NCBI GenBank assembly: GCA_964549275.1
Contig: CAZJUP010000018.1
Coordinates: 1 to 51,259 of the forward strand
DNA length: 51,259 nt
Direction of reading: 5' to 3'
From: CAZJUP01 sp964549275
GTDB lineage: Bacteria; Fidelibacterota; Marinisomatia; Marinisomatales; TCS55
A program made the position numbers and the translations under genes. Each line of letters opens with the position of its first letter. Position 1 is the stretch's first letter. The notes beneath the pieces are model-generated. The model was not told the origin of the DNA, did no database searches, and was given only the letters and a program-made list of their open reading frames with translations. Positions 1-8,021 of the stretch are shown here, piece by piece.

Positions 1-1
1 G

Positions 2-90
2 CGGAGGGGGAGGGATTCGAACCCCCGAAGGGCGTAAACCCTTGCTGGTTTTCAAGACCAGTGCAATCAGCCAGACTCTGCCACCCCTCC
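2..90 (-). tRNA. tRNA-Ser (anticodon TGA)
   Basis: Read on the minus strand, this folds as a class II tRNA. The acceptor arms are GGAGGGG and CCCCTCC, the anticodon stem CTGGT/ACCAG carries loop CTTGAAA (anticodon TGA, reading UCA), there is a long variable arm, and the T loop is TTCGAAT. The discriminator base is G at position 2, typical of serine tRNAs. The window edge cuts the sequence one base later, so I cannot tell whether CCA is encoded. It lies 10 bases downstream of another serine tRNA, and the two are probably cotranscribed. Confidence 0.95.
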
Positions 91-100
91 AGGGAAATTG

Positions 101-193
101 CGGAGAGAGAGGGATTCGAACCCTCGAAGGGCAGGAGTACTACCCTTACCCGCTTAGCAGGCGGGCGCCTTCAGCCAGCTCGGCCATCTCTCC
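101..193 (-). tRNA. tRNA-Ser (anticodon GCT)
   Basis: On the minus strand, acceptor arms GGAGAGA/TCTCTCC pair. The anticodon stem CCCGC/GCGGG holds loop CTGCTAA (anticodon GCT, reading AGC/AGU). A long variable arm and T loop TTCGAAT follow. The discriminator is G. The next bases are CAA, so CCA is not encoded and must be added after transcription. It is the first of two adjacent serine tRNA genes reading different codon boxes. Confidence 0.95.
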
Positions 194-216
194 AATATTT
201 CGTTTTCAATTATCTG

Positions 217-235
217 ATTCGAGTTTAAATCGAAT
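217..235. repeat. short inverted repeat between dprA and the tRNA genes
   Basis: ATTCGA and TCGAAT arms are separated by a 7-base AT-rich spacer, in the 101-base gap between the dprA stop and the first tRNA. There is no U tract beside it. It could be a weak hairpin ending the dprA transcript or part of the tRNA promoter region. Nothing else recognisable lies in this gap. Confidence 0.3.
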
Positions 236-294
236 TCATGAACCTATAAAGCGCGCAGAAGTTACGGGAAAGAAATCTTCTCTACAAAATGAAA

Positions 295-1389
295 CTATGC
301 ACGGGCAAATTGTTTCCCGCTCAACTGAATGACTGCACCCTTTAATTCCAACTGAAGTAGCATGGATAGTGCTTTTGTGATATCGAGTTGAGCTAATTCA
401 ACGATTTCATCGATGTGCAAGGGATGGTCTCCCAACATTTCAACCAGTATACGCTCCTCATCTGTCAAATTTAATCGAATAGTTTGCTGTCGAGGCGCCA
501 GGGGTTTAAATAGACGATTCTTGACGATATTTAGAATTTCCTCACCCGACTTAACCGGTATTGCACCATTTTTAATTAATCGGTTAGTACCTATGCTCAT
601 TTTATCCGTAATACGACCTGGCACAGCAAACACATCCCTGTTCTGGTCAATGGCATTCAATGCGGTCAATATGGCGCCACTTCTGTTTCCAGCCTCTACT
701 ACCAATAACCCGTGGGAAAGGCCGCTAATAATTCGATTCCTTTGAGGAAAGTTCCCGGCATCTGGATTAGTTCCAATCGGGAACTCAGAAATGACCACAC
801 CATTTTCAGAAATTTCCTCAGCTAATTTGTTATTTTCCGGAGGATAGACAAAATCAATCCCATTGCCCAATACGGCCAATGTTCTTCCCCCTGCTTTCAG
901 GGTTTCTCTATGCGCAGCTGAATCAACACCTCTTGCGAGGCCACTGACAATGGATATACCGACTCCGGCCAACTCTTTGACAATTTTAACCGTTGTTTTT
1001 TTACCATAGGATGTTATTCCTCTGGTACCCACTACACCTATGCAGTCTTCTCTATTCTTAAGTAGTGTTCCTTTTGTATACAAAACAACAGGCGGATCAT
1101 ATATTTTTCTCAGGAGAGCAGGAAATTCATCGTCCCAAAAAGTTACAATATTTGATTTTACTTTTTCGGCTCTCTCCATTTCATAATTTCCAAAATCGAA
1201 TTCCTTATAACTGTGAATGATATTGGCAAGTTTAAGGTCCACTCCTTCAACTTTACACAACTCAGATTTTGAAGCTTTAAATACCAGTTGGGGATTTTTA
1301 AAATATGAAACGAGTTGACGAACGCGCTGTGGGCCAAGCCCTTTCACATTCATAAGGTTTATCAAGGATACCTGTGATTCAGGCTTCAT
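295..1389 (-). CDS. dprA: DNA processing protein DprA
   Basis: A 364-residue DprA/Smf protein, which loads RecA on incoming single-stranded DNA during natural transformation. An N-terminal helix-hairpin-helix segment (about residues 8-60, LMNVKGLGPQRV) precedes the Rossmann-like core. The core has GVVGTR at 118-123, SGLARGVDSAAH at 149-160 and a later NFPQRNRIISGLS motif. A C-terminal winged-helix region (about 300-360) matches the usual three-part layout and length. Its start overlaps the end of obg by 11 bases, so the two are probably translated together. With the ComEA-like gene at 7617 and comM at 40211, it suggests natural competence, but no ComEC or DNA-uptake ATPase lies in the window. 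Confidence 0.95.
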   Translation of the reverse strand: MKPESQVSLINLMNVKGLGPQRVRQLVSYFKNPQLVFKASKSELCKVEGVDLKLANIIHSYKEFDFGNYEMERAEKVKSNIVTFWDDEFPALLRKIYDPPVVLYTKGTLLKNREDCIGVVGTRGITSYGKKTTVKIVKELAGVGISIVSGLARGVDSAAHRETLKAGGRTLAVLGNGIDFVYPPENNKLAEEISENGVVISEFPIGTNPDAGNFPQRNRIISGLSHGLLVVEAGNRSGAILTALNAIDQNRDVFAVPGRITDKMSIGTNRLIKNGAIPVKSGEEILNIVKNRLFKPLAPRQQTIRLNLTDEERILVEMLGDHPLHIDEIVELAQLDITKALSMLLQLELKGAVIQLSGKQFARA

Positions 1390-2359
1390 CTAATAATTCT
1401 GTGATTTGTTTAATTAATTCCGGAATCCCTTTACCAGTGACTGAAGAAATATCTTGATGATAATCCGGAATTTTTTCCCATAGATCAGAATGTGTTTTCT
1501 CTTTACCAATCGTATCTAATTTTGTCTTTACAACCAGTCTTGATTTCCGCATCAAATCAGGATTGAATGAATTTAATTCTTCCAGTAAAGTTTGATACAC
1601 ATCATACGGATTTTCATCATTTCCGTCAATGAGAAATACCAATATCCTGTTCCTCTCGATATGTCTAAGAAATTGATGCCCCAATCCCCTCCCTTCACCT
1701 GCACCTTTAATGAGACCGGGAATATCTGCCATGACAAAAGATTGATATTCTCCATATTTTACAATCCCTAAATGAGGTTCTAAGGTTGTAAACGGGTAAT
1801 CAGCAATTTTTGGTCGAGCAGAGGATACAACAGATAGTAATGTGGATTTTCCAGCATTGGGGAGCCCCACTAGCCCCACATCTGCTAACACTTTTAATTC
1901 AAAACTAAAAACGCCAGATTCACCGATTTTTCCAGACTGCGCATACCGGGGTGTCTGTCTTGTAGAAGTTTTAAAATGTACGTTCCCCTTTCCGCCAATT
2001 CCTCCACTGCATAAGATTTTCTTTTGATTGTCCTGGACCATATCCGCCACAATCATTCCAGATGCCTCTTCTTTTATGACAGTGCCAAAGGGGACCCTTA
2101 TGACAATATCTTCTCCATCTTTTCCCGATTTGCGATTTGATGAACCAGGCTGACCATTTTTTGCTTTATAAATACTGGCATACCGAATATCTTGGAGTGT
2201 GTGCAAATTAATATCCGCAACTAAAACAATATTACCCCCTCGACCACCATCACCGCCGTTTGGTCCTCCCTTTGGAATAAATTTCTCACGACGGAATGAG
2301 ACGCATCCCGGTCCCCCATTTCCGGCAGTTAATTCAACTTTAGTGTAATCAACAAACAT
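1379..2359 (-). CDS. obg: Obg/CgtA family GTPase
   Basis: A 326-residue ribosome-associated GTPase involved in large-subunit maturation and stress control. The glycine-rich Obg fold fills about residues 1-158. The G domain follows, with P-loop GLPNAGKST, switch region DIPGLIKGAGEGRG, TKLD in the G4 position and SSVTGKG as G5. It lacks the optional C-terminal OCT domain. TKLD replaces the commoner NKxD, a variant also used by functional Rac-type GTPases. I place the start at 2359 (MFVDYTKVEL): an upstream in-frame ATG at 2440 would put the icd terminator hairpin inside the gene and add 27 residues foreign to the family. No clear Shine-Dalgarno site is visible. Confidence 0.95.
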   Translation of the reverse strand: MFVDYTKVELTAGNGGPGCVSFRREKFIPKGGPNGGDGGRGGNIVLVADINLHTLQDIRYASIYKAKNGQPGSSNRKSGKDGEDIVIRVPFGTVIKEEASGMIVADMVQDNQKKILCSGGIGGKGNVHFKTSTRQTPRYAQSGKIGESGVFSFELKVLADVGLVGLPNAGKSTLLSVVSSARPKIADYPFTTLEPHLGIVKYGEYQSFVMADIPGLIKGAGEGRGLGHQFLRHIERNRILVFLIDGNDENPYDVYQTLLEELNSFNPDLMRKSRLVVKTKLDTIGKEKTHSDLWEKIPDYHQDISSVTGKGIPELIKQITELLDEA

Positions 2360-2402
2360 ATGATAAATGTATGAGGTTAATTTAATTGGACATTCTTTAA
2401 AC

Positions 2403-2433
2403 AAAAAAGGTGTGATGAACAACCACACCTTTT
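2403..2433 (-). terminator. intrinsic terminator downstream of icd
   Basis: On the minus strand, arms AAAAGGTGTG and CACACCTTTT form a 10-bp stem with a 9-base loop, running directly into a U tract of six or more (TTTTTTG). It starts 22 bases after the icd stop codon and ends before the obg start, so icd and obg are likely separate transcripts. It is the only classical hairpin-plus-U-tract terminator I found in the window. Confidence 0.85.
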
Positions 2434-2455
2434 CATCCAATATTTAACGATATTT

Positions 2456-3733
2456 TTACATATTGGCAATGATAGCCTCACCAAATCCCGAGCAAGAAAC
2501 TTTCTCTGCTCCATCCATAAGGCGATGAAAATCATAGGTAACTGTTTTATGATTGATTGCCCCTTCTATTCCTTTGATAATGAGATCTGCAGCTTTTTGC
2601 CATCCCATATGCTCCAACATCATCACACCAGAAAGGATGACGGAGGAGGGATTCACTTTATCTTTCCCAGCATATTTTGGAGCAGTTCCATGGGTGGCTT
2701 CAAAGATAGCATGCCCGGTAACATAATTTATATTTGCTCCGGGAGCTATGCCTATCCCGCCAACAATTGCGGCTAAAGCATCGGAAATATAGTCCCCATT
2801 TAAGTTTAAAGTGGCAATAACATCATATTCTGCAGGACGAAGTAGAATTTGCTGAAGAAAAGCGTCTGCAATAACATCTTTGACCAATATTTTCCCTTGA
2901 GAAAGTGCATGCTCCTGTGCAGCATTTGCATTTTCGATACTAGACTGTTCCGCTATCCGATCATACTGTGCCCAAGTAAATACCTTATCTCCAAATTCAC
3001 GTTCAGCTAAGTCATACCCCCAACTTTTGAATGCGCCTTCGGTAAATTTCATAATATTCCCTTTATGAACAAGAGTTACATTTTTACGATTATGAGTGAT
3101 AGCATAATCGATTGCAGCCCTTACCAACCGTTCAGTTCCCTCAACAGACACCGGCTTTACACCAATAGAAGATGTTTCGGGAAAACGAATGTTTTCTACA
3201 CCCATTTCTTCCTTGAAAAATGCTTTGACTTTATTTGCATCTTCCGTCCCATGCATCCATTCAATCCCGGCATAAATGTCTTCAGTGTTTTCTCGAAATA
3301 TGACCATATTAATCAATTCAGGATGTTTAACGGGTGATGGCACTCCGTTAAACCATCGTACAGGCCGGACGCAGGCATATAAATCCAATTTTTGTCTTAA
3401 GGCAACATTAAGTGACCGTATCCCACCACCCACCGGTGTGGTTAAAGGCCCCTTGATGGCAATAAGATAGTTTCGAATTTCTTGGAGTGTTTCTTCCGGT
3501 AACCAGGATCCGGTTGAATTATAGGCTTTTTCTCCGGCCAAAACTTCTCGCCAAACAATTGATTTTCTCCCAGCATATGCTTTTTTTACCGCGGAATCAA
3601 AAACTCGAACTGATGCATTCCATATATCAGGACCGATTCCATCTCCTTCAATAAACGGGATGATTGGGTGATCCGGAATTTCAAATTTTCCATTTTCTAA
3701 TTTTATTGAAGCACCCTGAGATTGATCAGTCAT
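2456..3733 (-). CDS. icd: isocitrate dehydrogenase (probably NADP-dependent)
   Basis: A 425-residue isocitrate dehydrogenase of the TCA cycle, converting isocitrate to 2-oxoglutarate and CO2. Family hallmarks are EGDGIGPDIW near the N-terminus, GGGIRSLNVALRQ (substrate loop with the serine phosphorylated in E. coli), VIFRENTEDIYAGIEW, LVHKGNIMKFTEGAFKSWGY and, near the C-terminus, THGTAPKYAGKDKVNPSSVI. Length is close to the E. coli enzyme (416). I chose the ATG at 3733: the open frame continues upstream to 3886, but that part only rereads fmdB in another frame, and AAAGGAAAG sits just before this ATG. It overlaps fmdB by 8 bases. NADP preference is inferred from overall similarity, not tested. 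Confidence 0.95.
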   Translation of the reverse strand: MTDQSQGASIKLENGKFEIPDHPIIPFIEGDGIGPDIWNASVRVFDSAVKKAYAGRKSIVWREVLAGEKAYNSTGSWLPEETLQEIRNYLIAIKGPLTTPVGGGIRSLNVALRQKLDLYACVRPVRWFNGVPSPVKHPELINMVIFRENTEDIYAGIEWMHGTEDANKVKAFFKEEMGVENIRFPETSSIGVKPVSVEGTERLVRAAIDYAITHNRKNVTLVHKGNIMKFTEGAFKSWGYDLAEREFGDKVFTWAQYDRIAEQSSIENANAAQEHALSQGKILVKDVIADAFLQQILLRPAEYDVIATLNLNGDYISDALAAIVGGIGIAPGANINYVTGHAIFEATHGTAPKYAGKDKVNPSSVILSGVMMLEHMGWQKAADLIIKGIEGAINHKTVTYDFHRLMDGAEKVSCSGFGEAIIANM

Positions 3734-3989
3734 TTTTCTTTCCTTTCGTACTGGGAGTTTTTGGTTTTGTTTTTTTCGTGGTTTTCTTGCTGTCCGGGGC
3801 ATTTTTTGGTTTACCATAATCCGTAAGATAGAATCCTGTTCCTTTAAATATGAGACCGGTGCCCCCGCTAACCAACCTTCGCACAATACCTTCGCATTCC
3901 GGGCATGACCCTAACGGTTCATCAGACATAGCTTGAAAATATTCAAACCCATGTCCACATTCTGAGCAAAGATAATCGTAAGTTGGCAT
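3726..3989 (-). CDS. FmdB-family zinc ribbon protein
   Basis: An 87-residue protein of the FmdB putative regulatory family. It starts MPTYDYLCSECGHGFEYFQ and carries two CxxC pairs (Cys8/Cys11 and Cys29/Cys32) that should bind one zinc. A GTGFYLTDYGK segment and a Lys/Thr-rich tail follow. Such proteins are common beside housekeeping genes and their molecular role is poorly known. It overlaps icd by 8 bases and is probably cotranscribed with it. The 148-base gap upstream, back to coaD, is AT-rich and may hold a promoter (TATATA lies 6 bases before the ATG), but I see no convincing -35 box. Confidence 0.85.
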   Translation of the reverse strand: MPTYDYLCSECGHGFEYFQAMSDEPLGSCPECEGIVRRLVSGGTGLIFKGTGFYLTDYGKPKNAPDSKKTTKKTKPKTPSTKGKKND

Positions 3990-4137
3990 TAGATGTATAT
4001 ATCCTGGATATTTGTTAAAAATACAGGGTGGAAATTTAATCTGAATATTTAATCTGGAGAAAAACTATCTTCATCTCCCCTAATAGAATTTCCAGAACAG
4101 TAATAGGATTAAATGATTAAAAAAATATAAATTATCT

Positions 4138-4617
4138 CTAGAGATTAAACTTTTCTTCCATTCTACTTAGCACCAGTTGCGGTACATAATCTTTAATATT
4201 TCCTTTAAGCTTCGCAACATCTTTTACTACCGTTGAGTTTAAATGAATATATTTTTCAGCCGGCATCATAAGTAATGTTGAAATATCCGGATTTAAGTGA
4301 TAATTCATCATCGCCATCTGAAACTCAAATTCAAAATCCGAAACATGGCGTAATCCCCTGATGAGGGCGCAAGCACTAACGTCTCCGGCAAATTTAGCCA
4401 CGAGCCCTTCAGTTGAATAAGCTTCAATGTTTTTTAAATGCCGAGTTGCTTCCAAGATGAGATCAATACGTTCTTCCGCATTAAATAGCGGAGCTTTTTC
4501 CGGGTTAACCGCAACAGCAAAAATGAGTTTATCGAATAAACGGGAAGCCCTTTCTGCAATATCTATATGACCATTATGAACCGGGTCAAACGTGCCCGGA
4601 TAAACCACGATTCTCAT
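4138..4617 (-). CDS. coaD: phosphopantetheine adenylyltransferase
   Basis: A 159-residue CoaD, which transfers AMP from ATP to 4'-phosphopantetheine, the penultimate step of coenzyme A synthesis. The nucleotidyltransferase signature YPGTFDPVHNGH opens the protein (HxGH at 14-17). ALIRGLRHVSDFEFEFQMA (binding region) and LNSTVVKDVA, the counterpart of the usual ISSSxVKE motif, follow. Length is normal for the family. The start lies 1 base after the rsmD stop, the frequently conserved rsmD-coaD pair. Confidence 0.97.
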   Translation of the reverse strand: MRIVVYPGTFDPVHNGHIDIAERASRLFDKLIFAVAVNPEKAPLFNAEERIDLILEATRHLKNIEAYSTEGLVAKFAGDVSACALIRGLRHVSDFEFEFQMAMMNYHLNPDISTLLMMPAEKYIHLNSTVVKDVAKLKGNIKDYVPQLVLSRMEEKFNL

Positions 4618-4618
4618 T

Positions 4619-5125
4619 TTATGTTTCCCATATACTAATTTGTGTGTCTCCGTATGCCTTTACTCTACCCGGTGAAATTGCGAATTCTCTTGGGGTACTT
4701 TCAAGTATAAATCTACCTCCAGTATTTAGGTGTATTAAACAAGTCTCTACCAACAAGTTATAATCTGGATTTTGATAGGGTGGATCGGCAAAAATAACAT
4801 TATACATATAAGATTTATTCAAAAATTTATAAACATCGATTTTAATCACCTTACCAGAAAATCCTTGAAACCGTGCCATATTCAATTTAATTCCGTTCAC
4901 GGCTAATCTGTTATTTTCTACGAATGTAATATGAGCAGCACCTCTGCTGGCAGCTTCAAACCCTAATATTCCTGTGCCCGCAAAAAGGTCAAGAACAGTA
5001 AAATCACTCAGAGAACCAAGAATATCAAAAATACTTTTCCTTACTCGGGAACTCGTAGGTCTGTATCCTCCCTTAGACTCTGTTTTAATATTTATTCCTT
5101 TATATCGGCCGCTCAGTATTCGCAA
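4619..5125 (-). CDS. rsmD: 16S rRNA (guanine(966)-N(2))-methyltransferase RsmD
   Basis: A 168-residue class I SAM-dependent methyltransferase. The glycine-rich SAM loop DLFAGTG is at about 46-52 and the catalytic DPPY motif of amino-group methylases at 114-117. The N-terminal RILSGRYKG and RPTSSRVRKSIFDIL segments are characteristic of RsmD, which methylates G966 of 16S rRNA. It is the first half of the rsmD-coaD pair and begins 4 bases after the upstream gene ends. Confidence 0.93.
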   Translation of the reverse strand: MRILSGRYKGINIKTESKGGYRPTSSRVRKSIFDILGSLSDFTVLDLFAGTGILGFEAASRGAAHITFVENNRLAVNGIKLNMARFQGFSGKVIKIDVYKFLNKSYMYNVIFADPPYQNPDYNLLVETCLIHLNTGGRFILESTPREFAISPGRVKAYGDTQISIWET

Positions 5126-5129
5126 TAGG

Positions 5130-6839
5130 TTATTCTGTATTTATTTTAGGCGCAGGTTCGAATAAAGATATATAGAATGTTGCTTTTTCAATATGTTTAT
5201 CAACTTTGGAATAATAGGAGATTTTTTCCACGGCAATATTGTTCGGTAAATTTTTAAATAATGTTAAAAACTCCGTTATTTTACTCAAAGTAGATACTCT
5301 CAGAACAACAGGATGCTGTAAAAAATTCTCAACTTGCCTTATCCTGTACGTTTTTAAGCTTAATAATGTTGAATCTGATTCGAAATACTTTAAAATCGAA
5401 TCAACATCAGCTATCAAATATGAATATAATTCAGGAAAATCTTTTGTATCAATGAGATACCCGTGCTTATAACCGCCACAGCATGGGATTTCAGTTAAAC
5501 TATAGCTGGAGACCTGTCCAATGGAATCGAGTGATACATCCATAACTTCTCCACCGGTTAACTCTAATTTTAGTGTACCATTACTTAAGGAAAGAAAAAC
5601 TATATTCTCTATTGGAATAAACTGAAAAACCCGAATAACATTGGTTAAAATTGACTGCGACTTTTCATAATATTTATCAATCACCTCAGGGGATTTAAGG
5701 TTAATTTTTTTTGAGTCCTGATTTTTTGTATGCTCATATAAAGAATCTTGTGTGGAAGGCATTTCCGATATTGAAGGTTTTAAACCCACATTTTTATAGT
5801 ACACTATCCCTACAAACGCCAGCAATATAATCAGAGTTATCAATACAGTGAAGAAAGATTGAAAGTTGGACTTTTTAAGAGAGAAATTTTTCTTTTTTCT
5901 CCTGCGTTTTTCTTTTTTCTCTATTCTATTTGTTGGAGTTACTATTTTCTCTTCATAGGAATATGGTTGAAGCCCCGGGGAATCGAACAAGTTCAAAGTC
6001 ACTTCTTGTACTGAACCCAAAATAACTGCTGTCGATACAATTTGGATATGAGTTGAAAATTCTTTTGGGATAATAATTCCTTCGGATATCATCTCCATAA
6101 ATGGTGTTATTTCTACGAAATTCGAATTTTCAAAATGTTTTTTTCTCTTCCCAGATAATATATCAGAAATATAAATAGTTTTATTTTTGAGTATTTCTTC
6201 TGGGTTTTGTCCAATTTGGTTCGAGTAATGCCATCCCCCTTTCAGCATTCTGCATTTTCCAAAGCCGAAATCAGCATTTTCATAAATTGCATACAAGTAA
6301 AGTCCGGTATCAGGGGTTAATACCACACACCCATTTTGGGGTGACATTCCGTAAAATACGCTACTTTCTGTACCCATCCAGATTGGGTTTGCGCCTGCCG
6401 AGATTAAAGATAGTTTAACAGGCTCAATACATTTTGATAGCAATGATAGAGAGAATATACTTAGCTTATTTTTATTAAAAAATCGTCCGAATAGTGTAGA
6501 ATTTTTGGAATAGGATTCCCCCCAACGCTGGTGAATTGTCCAGTTTGCCAAATCCAACCCATCCGCTTCAGACATCTCTCTATCAAGGGATAAAATTTGA
6601 ATTTTTGTCCAATGGTCAGGAAGGGTAACAAATACATCCTCACTCTCCAACAAACCAGATTCATTGAGTTGGTTTAATGCAGAACTGAAAACAGAAACGA
6701 ATTCAGTTTCCGATTGCAATGCGTCCCCTAAGGGATGTTGAAAAGAAATAACCTCAAGTGAAGTTAAAAATATATCCGCTTCAGTCTTGGTCCATTGAAC
6801 ACAATAGAGATGGGAATCTGTTAATGCAAGATGAATCAC
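5130..6839 (-). CDS. bitopic membrane protein resembling GspL/PilM (MshI-like)
   Basis: A 569-residue protein, start GTG. Residues 1-290 read like an actin-fold domain of the PilM/GspL type: an opening beta-hairpin IHLALTDSHLYCVQW, VTLPDHW near 72-78, and GCVVLTPDTGLYLY near 170-183. The usual nucleotide-binding DIGSS is replaced by LTDS, as in degenerate GspL-type members. A very basic linker (EKKEKRRRKKKNF, about 308-320) precedes one membrane helix at 329-348, and about 220 extracytoplasmic residues follow. This matches the GspL layout of type II secretion and pilus assembly platforms. It sits directly after a bitopic protein and a ComEA-like gene. The assignment rests on layout and weak motifs only; no pilus ATPase or secretin lies nearby. 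Confidence 0.5.
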   Translation of the reverse strand: MIHLALTDSHLYCVQWTKTEADIFLTSLEVISFQHPLGDALQSETEFVSVFSSALNQLNESGLLESEDVFVTLPDHWTKIQILSLDREMSEADGLDLANWTIHQRWGESYSKNSTLFGRFFNKNKLSIFSLSLLSKCIEPVKLSLISAGANPIWMGTESSVFYGMSPQNGCVVLTPDTGLYLYAIYENADFGFGKCRMLKGGWHYSNQIGQNPEEILKNKTIYISDILSGKRKKHFENSNFVEITPFMEMISEGIIIPKEFSTHIQIVSTAVILGSVQEVTLNLFDSPGLQPYSYEEKIVTPTNRIEKKEKRRRKKKNFSLKKSNFQSFFTVLITLIILLAFVGIVYYKNVGLKPSISEMPSTQDSLYEHTKNQDSKKINLKSPEVIDKYYEKSQSILTNVIRVFQFIPIENIVFLSLSNGTLKLELTGGEVMDVSLDSIGQVSSYSLTEIPCCGGYKHGYLIDTKDFPELYSYLIADVDSILKYFESDSTLLSLKTYRIRQVENFLQHPVVLRVSTLSKITEFLTLFKNLPNNIAVEKISYYSKVDKHIEKATFYISLFEPAPKINTE

Positions 6840-6850
6840 TTAGAGATAAT

Positions 6851-7612
6851 TTATCGGTCCCAACTTCGACTTCCGTCATTGATAAATCCGTGGTTTTCAG
6901 CTTCAAAAGAAAACACAAGGTATCGGGGTTCGACAACAGGAACTTCAATAGGACTATCCACCCTAACTATGTTATCCTCTTCTTTAATGGATATGAGGTA
7001 AGACTGGTCGGAAACAGGACAAAAATACATTGAAGAATCCGGCATATAGGAATCGTAATAATTCACGACTTCTACCCTTTCAGTTTCTACATGCTCCAAC
7101 GCAGAAATGAAATTGGGGTTAGCTTGTTTTTTATGTAAATGTTTATATTGAATATACGTCGTATCATTTCTGGATAATTCCTCCAGAAACATCACCACAG
7201 TTACTGTAGTATCGAGAATGGTATCTCTTCTCATCATCGGAAACCCAAAAGTTGTGTCGAAATCTATATCATATCCTTTCGGTACATTAACCGTAAAATC
7301 CTTCCCCCCAAGTGTGATAGATTGTTCTCCCAAGTAAGTTGAATCTCCTGTTAAAGAATCCCGAACAGAATTAACAACTTTCATTGCCCATAAACCATCG
7401 GTGTCAAACCGATCCAATAAACTATGGTAAAATTGTTGTATATGGTATTGATTTTCCATGTTAAATCGGCTTTGGCTTTCGAATGATTCTTCTTCGTCCC
7501 AAATTGCACGGGGAACATATATACTAATGGTCATAAATATCAGCGCAAAAAGTATAAAAACTTCTAAGAGGTCACCGTACAGTTTTCTTTTTTTCTCAAA
7601 TTGCTCAGTCAT
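6851..7612 (-). CDS. single-pass membrane protein, unknown function
   Basis: A 253-residue protein I do not recognise. A basic cytoplasmic start (EKKRKLYGDL) is followed by one hydrophobic helix (about 15-34) and an acidic, Asp/Thr-rich extracytoplasmic domain of about 215 residues. This topology fits a minor pseudopilin or a GspM/PilO-like platform subunit, but no type IV prepilin cleavage motif (G-F-x4-E) is present. It begins 4 bases after the ComEA-like gene and ends 11 bases before the GspL-like gene, so the three are probably one unit. Any link to secretion or DNA uptake is inference from neighbours. Confidence 0.6.
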   Translation of the reverse strand: MTEQFEKKRKLYGDLLEVFILFALIFMTISIYVPRAIWDEEESFESQSRFNMENQYHIQQFYHSLLDRFDTDGLWAMKVVNSVRDSLTGDSTYLGEQSITLGGKDFTVNVPKGYDIDFDTTFGFPMMRRDTILDTTVTVVMFLEELSRNDTTYIQYKHLHKKQANPNFISALEHVETERVEVVNYYDSYMPDSSMYFCPVSDQSYLISIKEEDNIVRVDSPIEVPVVEPRYLVFSFEAENHGFINDGSRSWDR

Positions 7613-7616
7613 ATTC

Positions 7617-8021
7617 TCAATCCTCAGTCTTTAAATAAGGTTTAATTTTAATATATGTTTTTGCCCCAATTCCTTTAACATTTTGAATGTCTTCATTGGA
7701 ATTGAAAAGTCCATAATCTTCACGGTGACGAATTATTCGTTCTGCCATGACAGGTCCAATGCCGGGGATAGCCATCAAATCCGCTTTATTTGAAGTATTA
7801 ATATTAATGATTTTTAAGGATTGATTCTTCCTGTTTTCCGAAGAATCTTTTACCTCCATCCATGGTTCATTTGCCAGGGTTCTAAATTCCTGAAGATCGA
7901 TATCATTGGGTGGTATCTCAGAGGGAAATATGGAACGATATCCGGCAACCCCTGCTCCAAATAAAATCATCCCGGACAGAAATTTGATAATCATCTTTTC
8001 TTCTGTAGTAAATACAGTCAA
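7617..8021 (-). CDS. ComEA-like helix-hairpin-helix protein
   Basis: About 134 residues: an N-terminal membrane anchor (about 11-28), a short linker, and a C-terminal double helix-hairpin-helix domain. The domain contains NINTSNKADLMAIPGIGP and NVKGIGAKTYIKIKPYL, the hallmark of ComEA, the periplasmic DNA-binding receptor for transformation. The longest frame starts at a TTG overlapping the dnaJ stop (TTGA). An ATG at 7994 is an alternative that shortens the cytoplasmic tail by nine residues. With dprA and comM elsewhere in the window it supports a DNA-uptake function, although many HhH-anchor proteins of this group are uncharacterised. Confidence 0.75.
   Translation of the reverse strand: MTVFTTEEKMIIKFLSGMILFGAGVAGYRSIFPSEIPPNDIDLQEFRTLANEPWMEVKDSSENRKNQSLKIININTSNKADLMAIPGIGPVMAERIIRHREDYGLFNSNEDIQNVKGIGAKTYIKIKPYLKTED

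Noticed and set aside
42..332. 96-codon plus-strand frame over the tRNA genes
   Set aside because: It crosses two tRNA genes and the dprA end; an accidental open frame.
2360..2440. Longer obg start at 2440
   Set aside because: It would include the icd terminator hairpin; conserved Obg sequence begins at MFVDY (2359).
3734..3886. Longer icd start at 3886
   Set aside because: The extra 51 codons reread fmdB in another frame; the ATG at 3733 has a ribosome site.
4130..4150. Palindrome TCTCTAGAGA at the coaD stop as a terminator
   Set aside because: It leaves too small a loop to form a stable hairpin, and the T run is several bases away.
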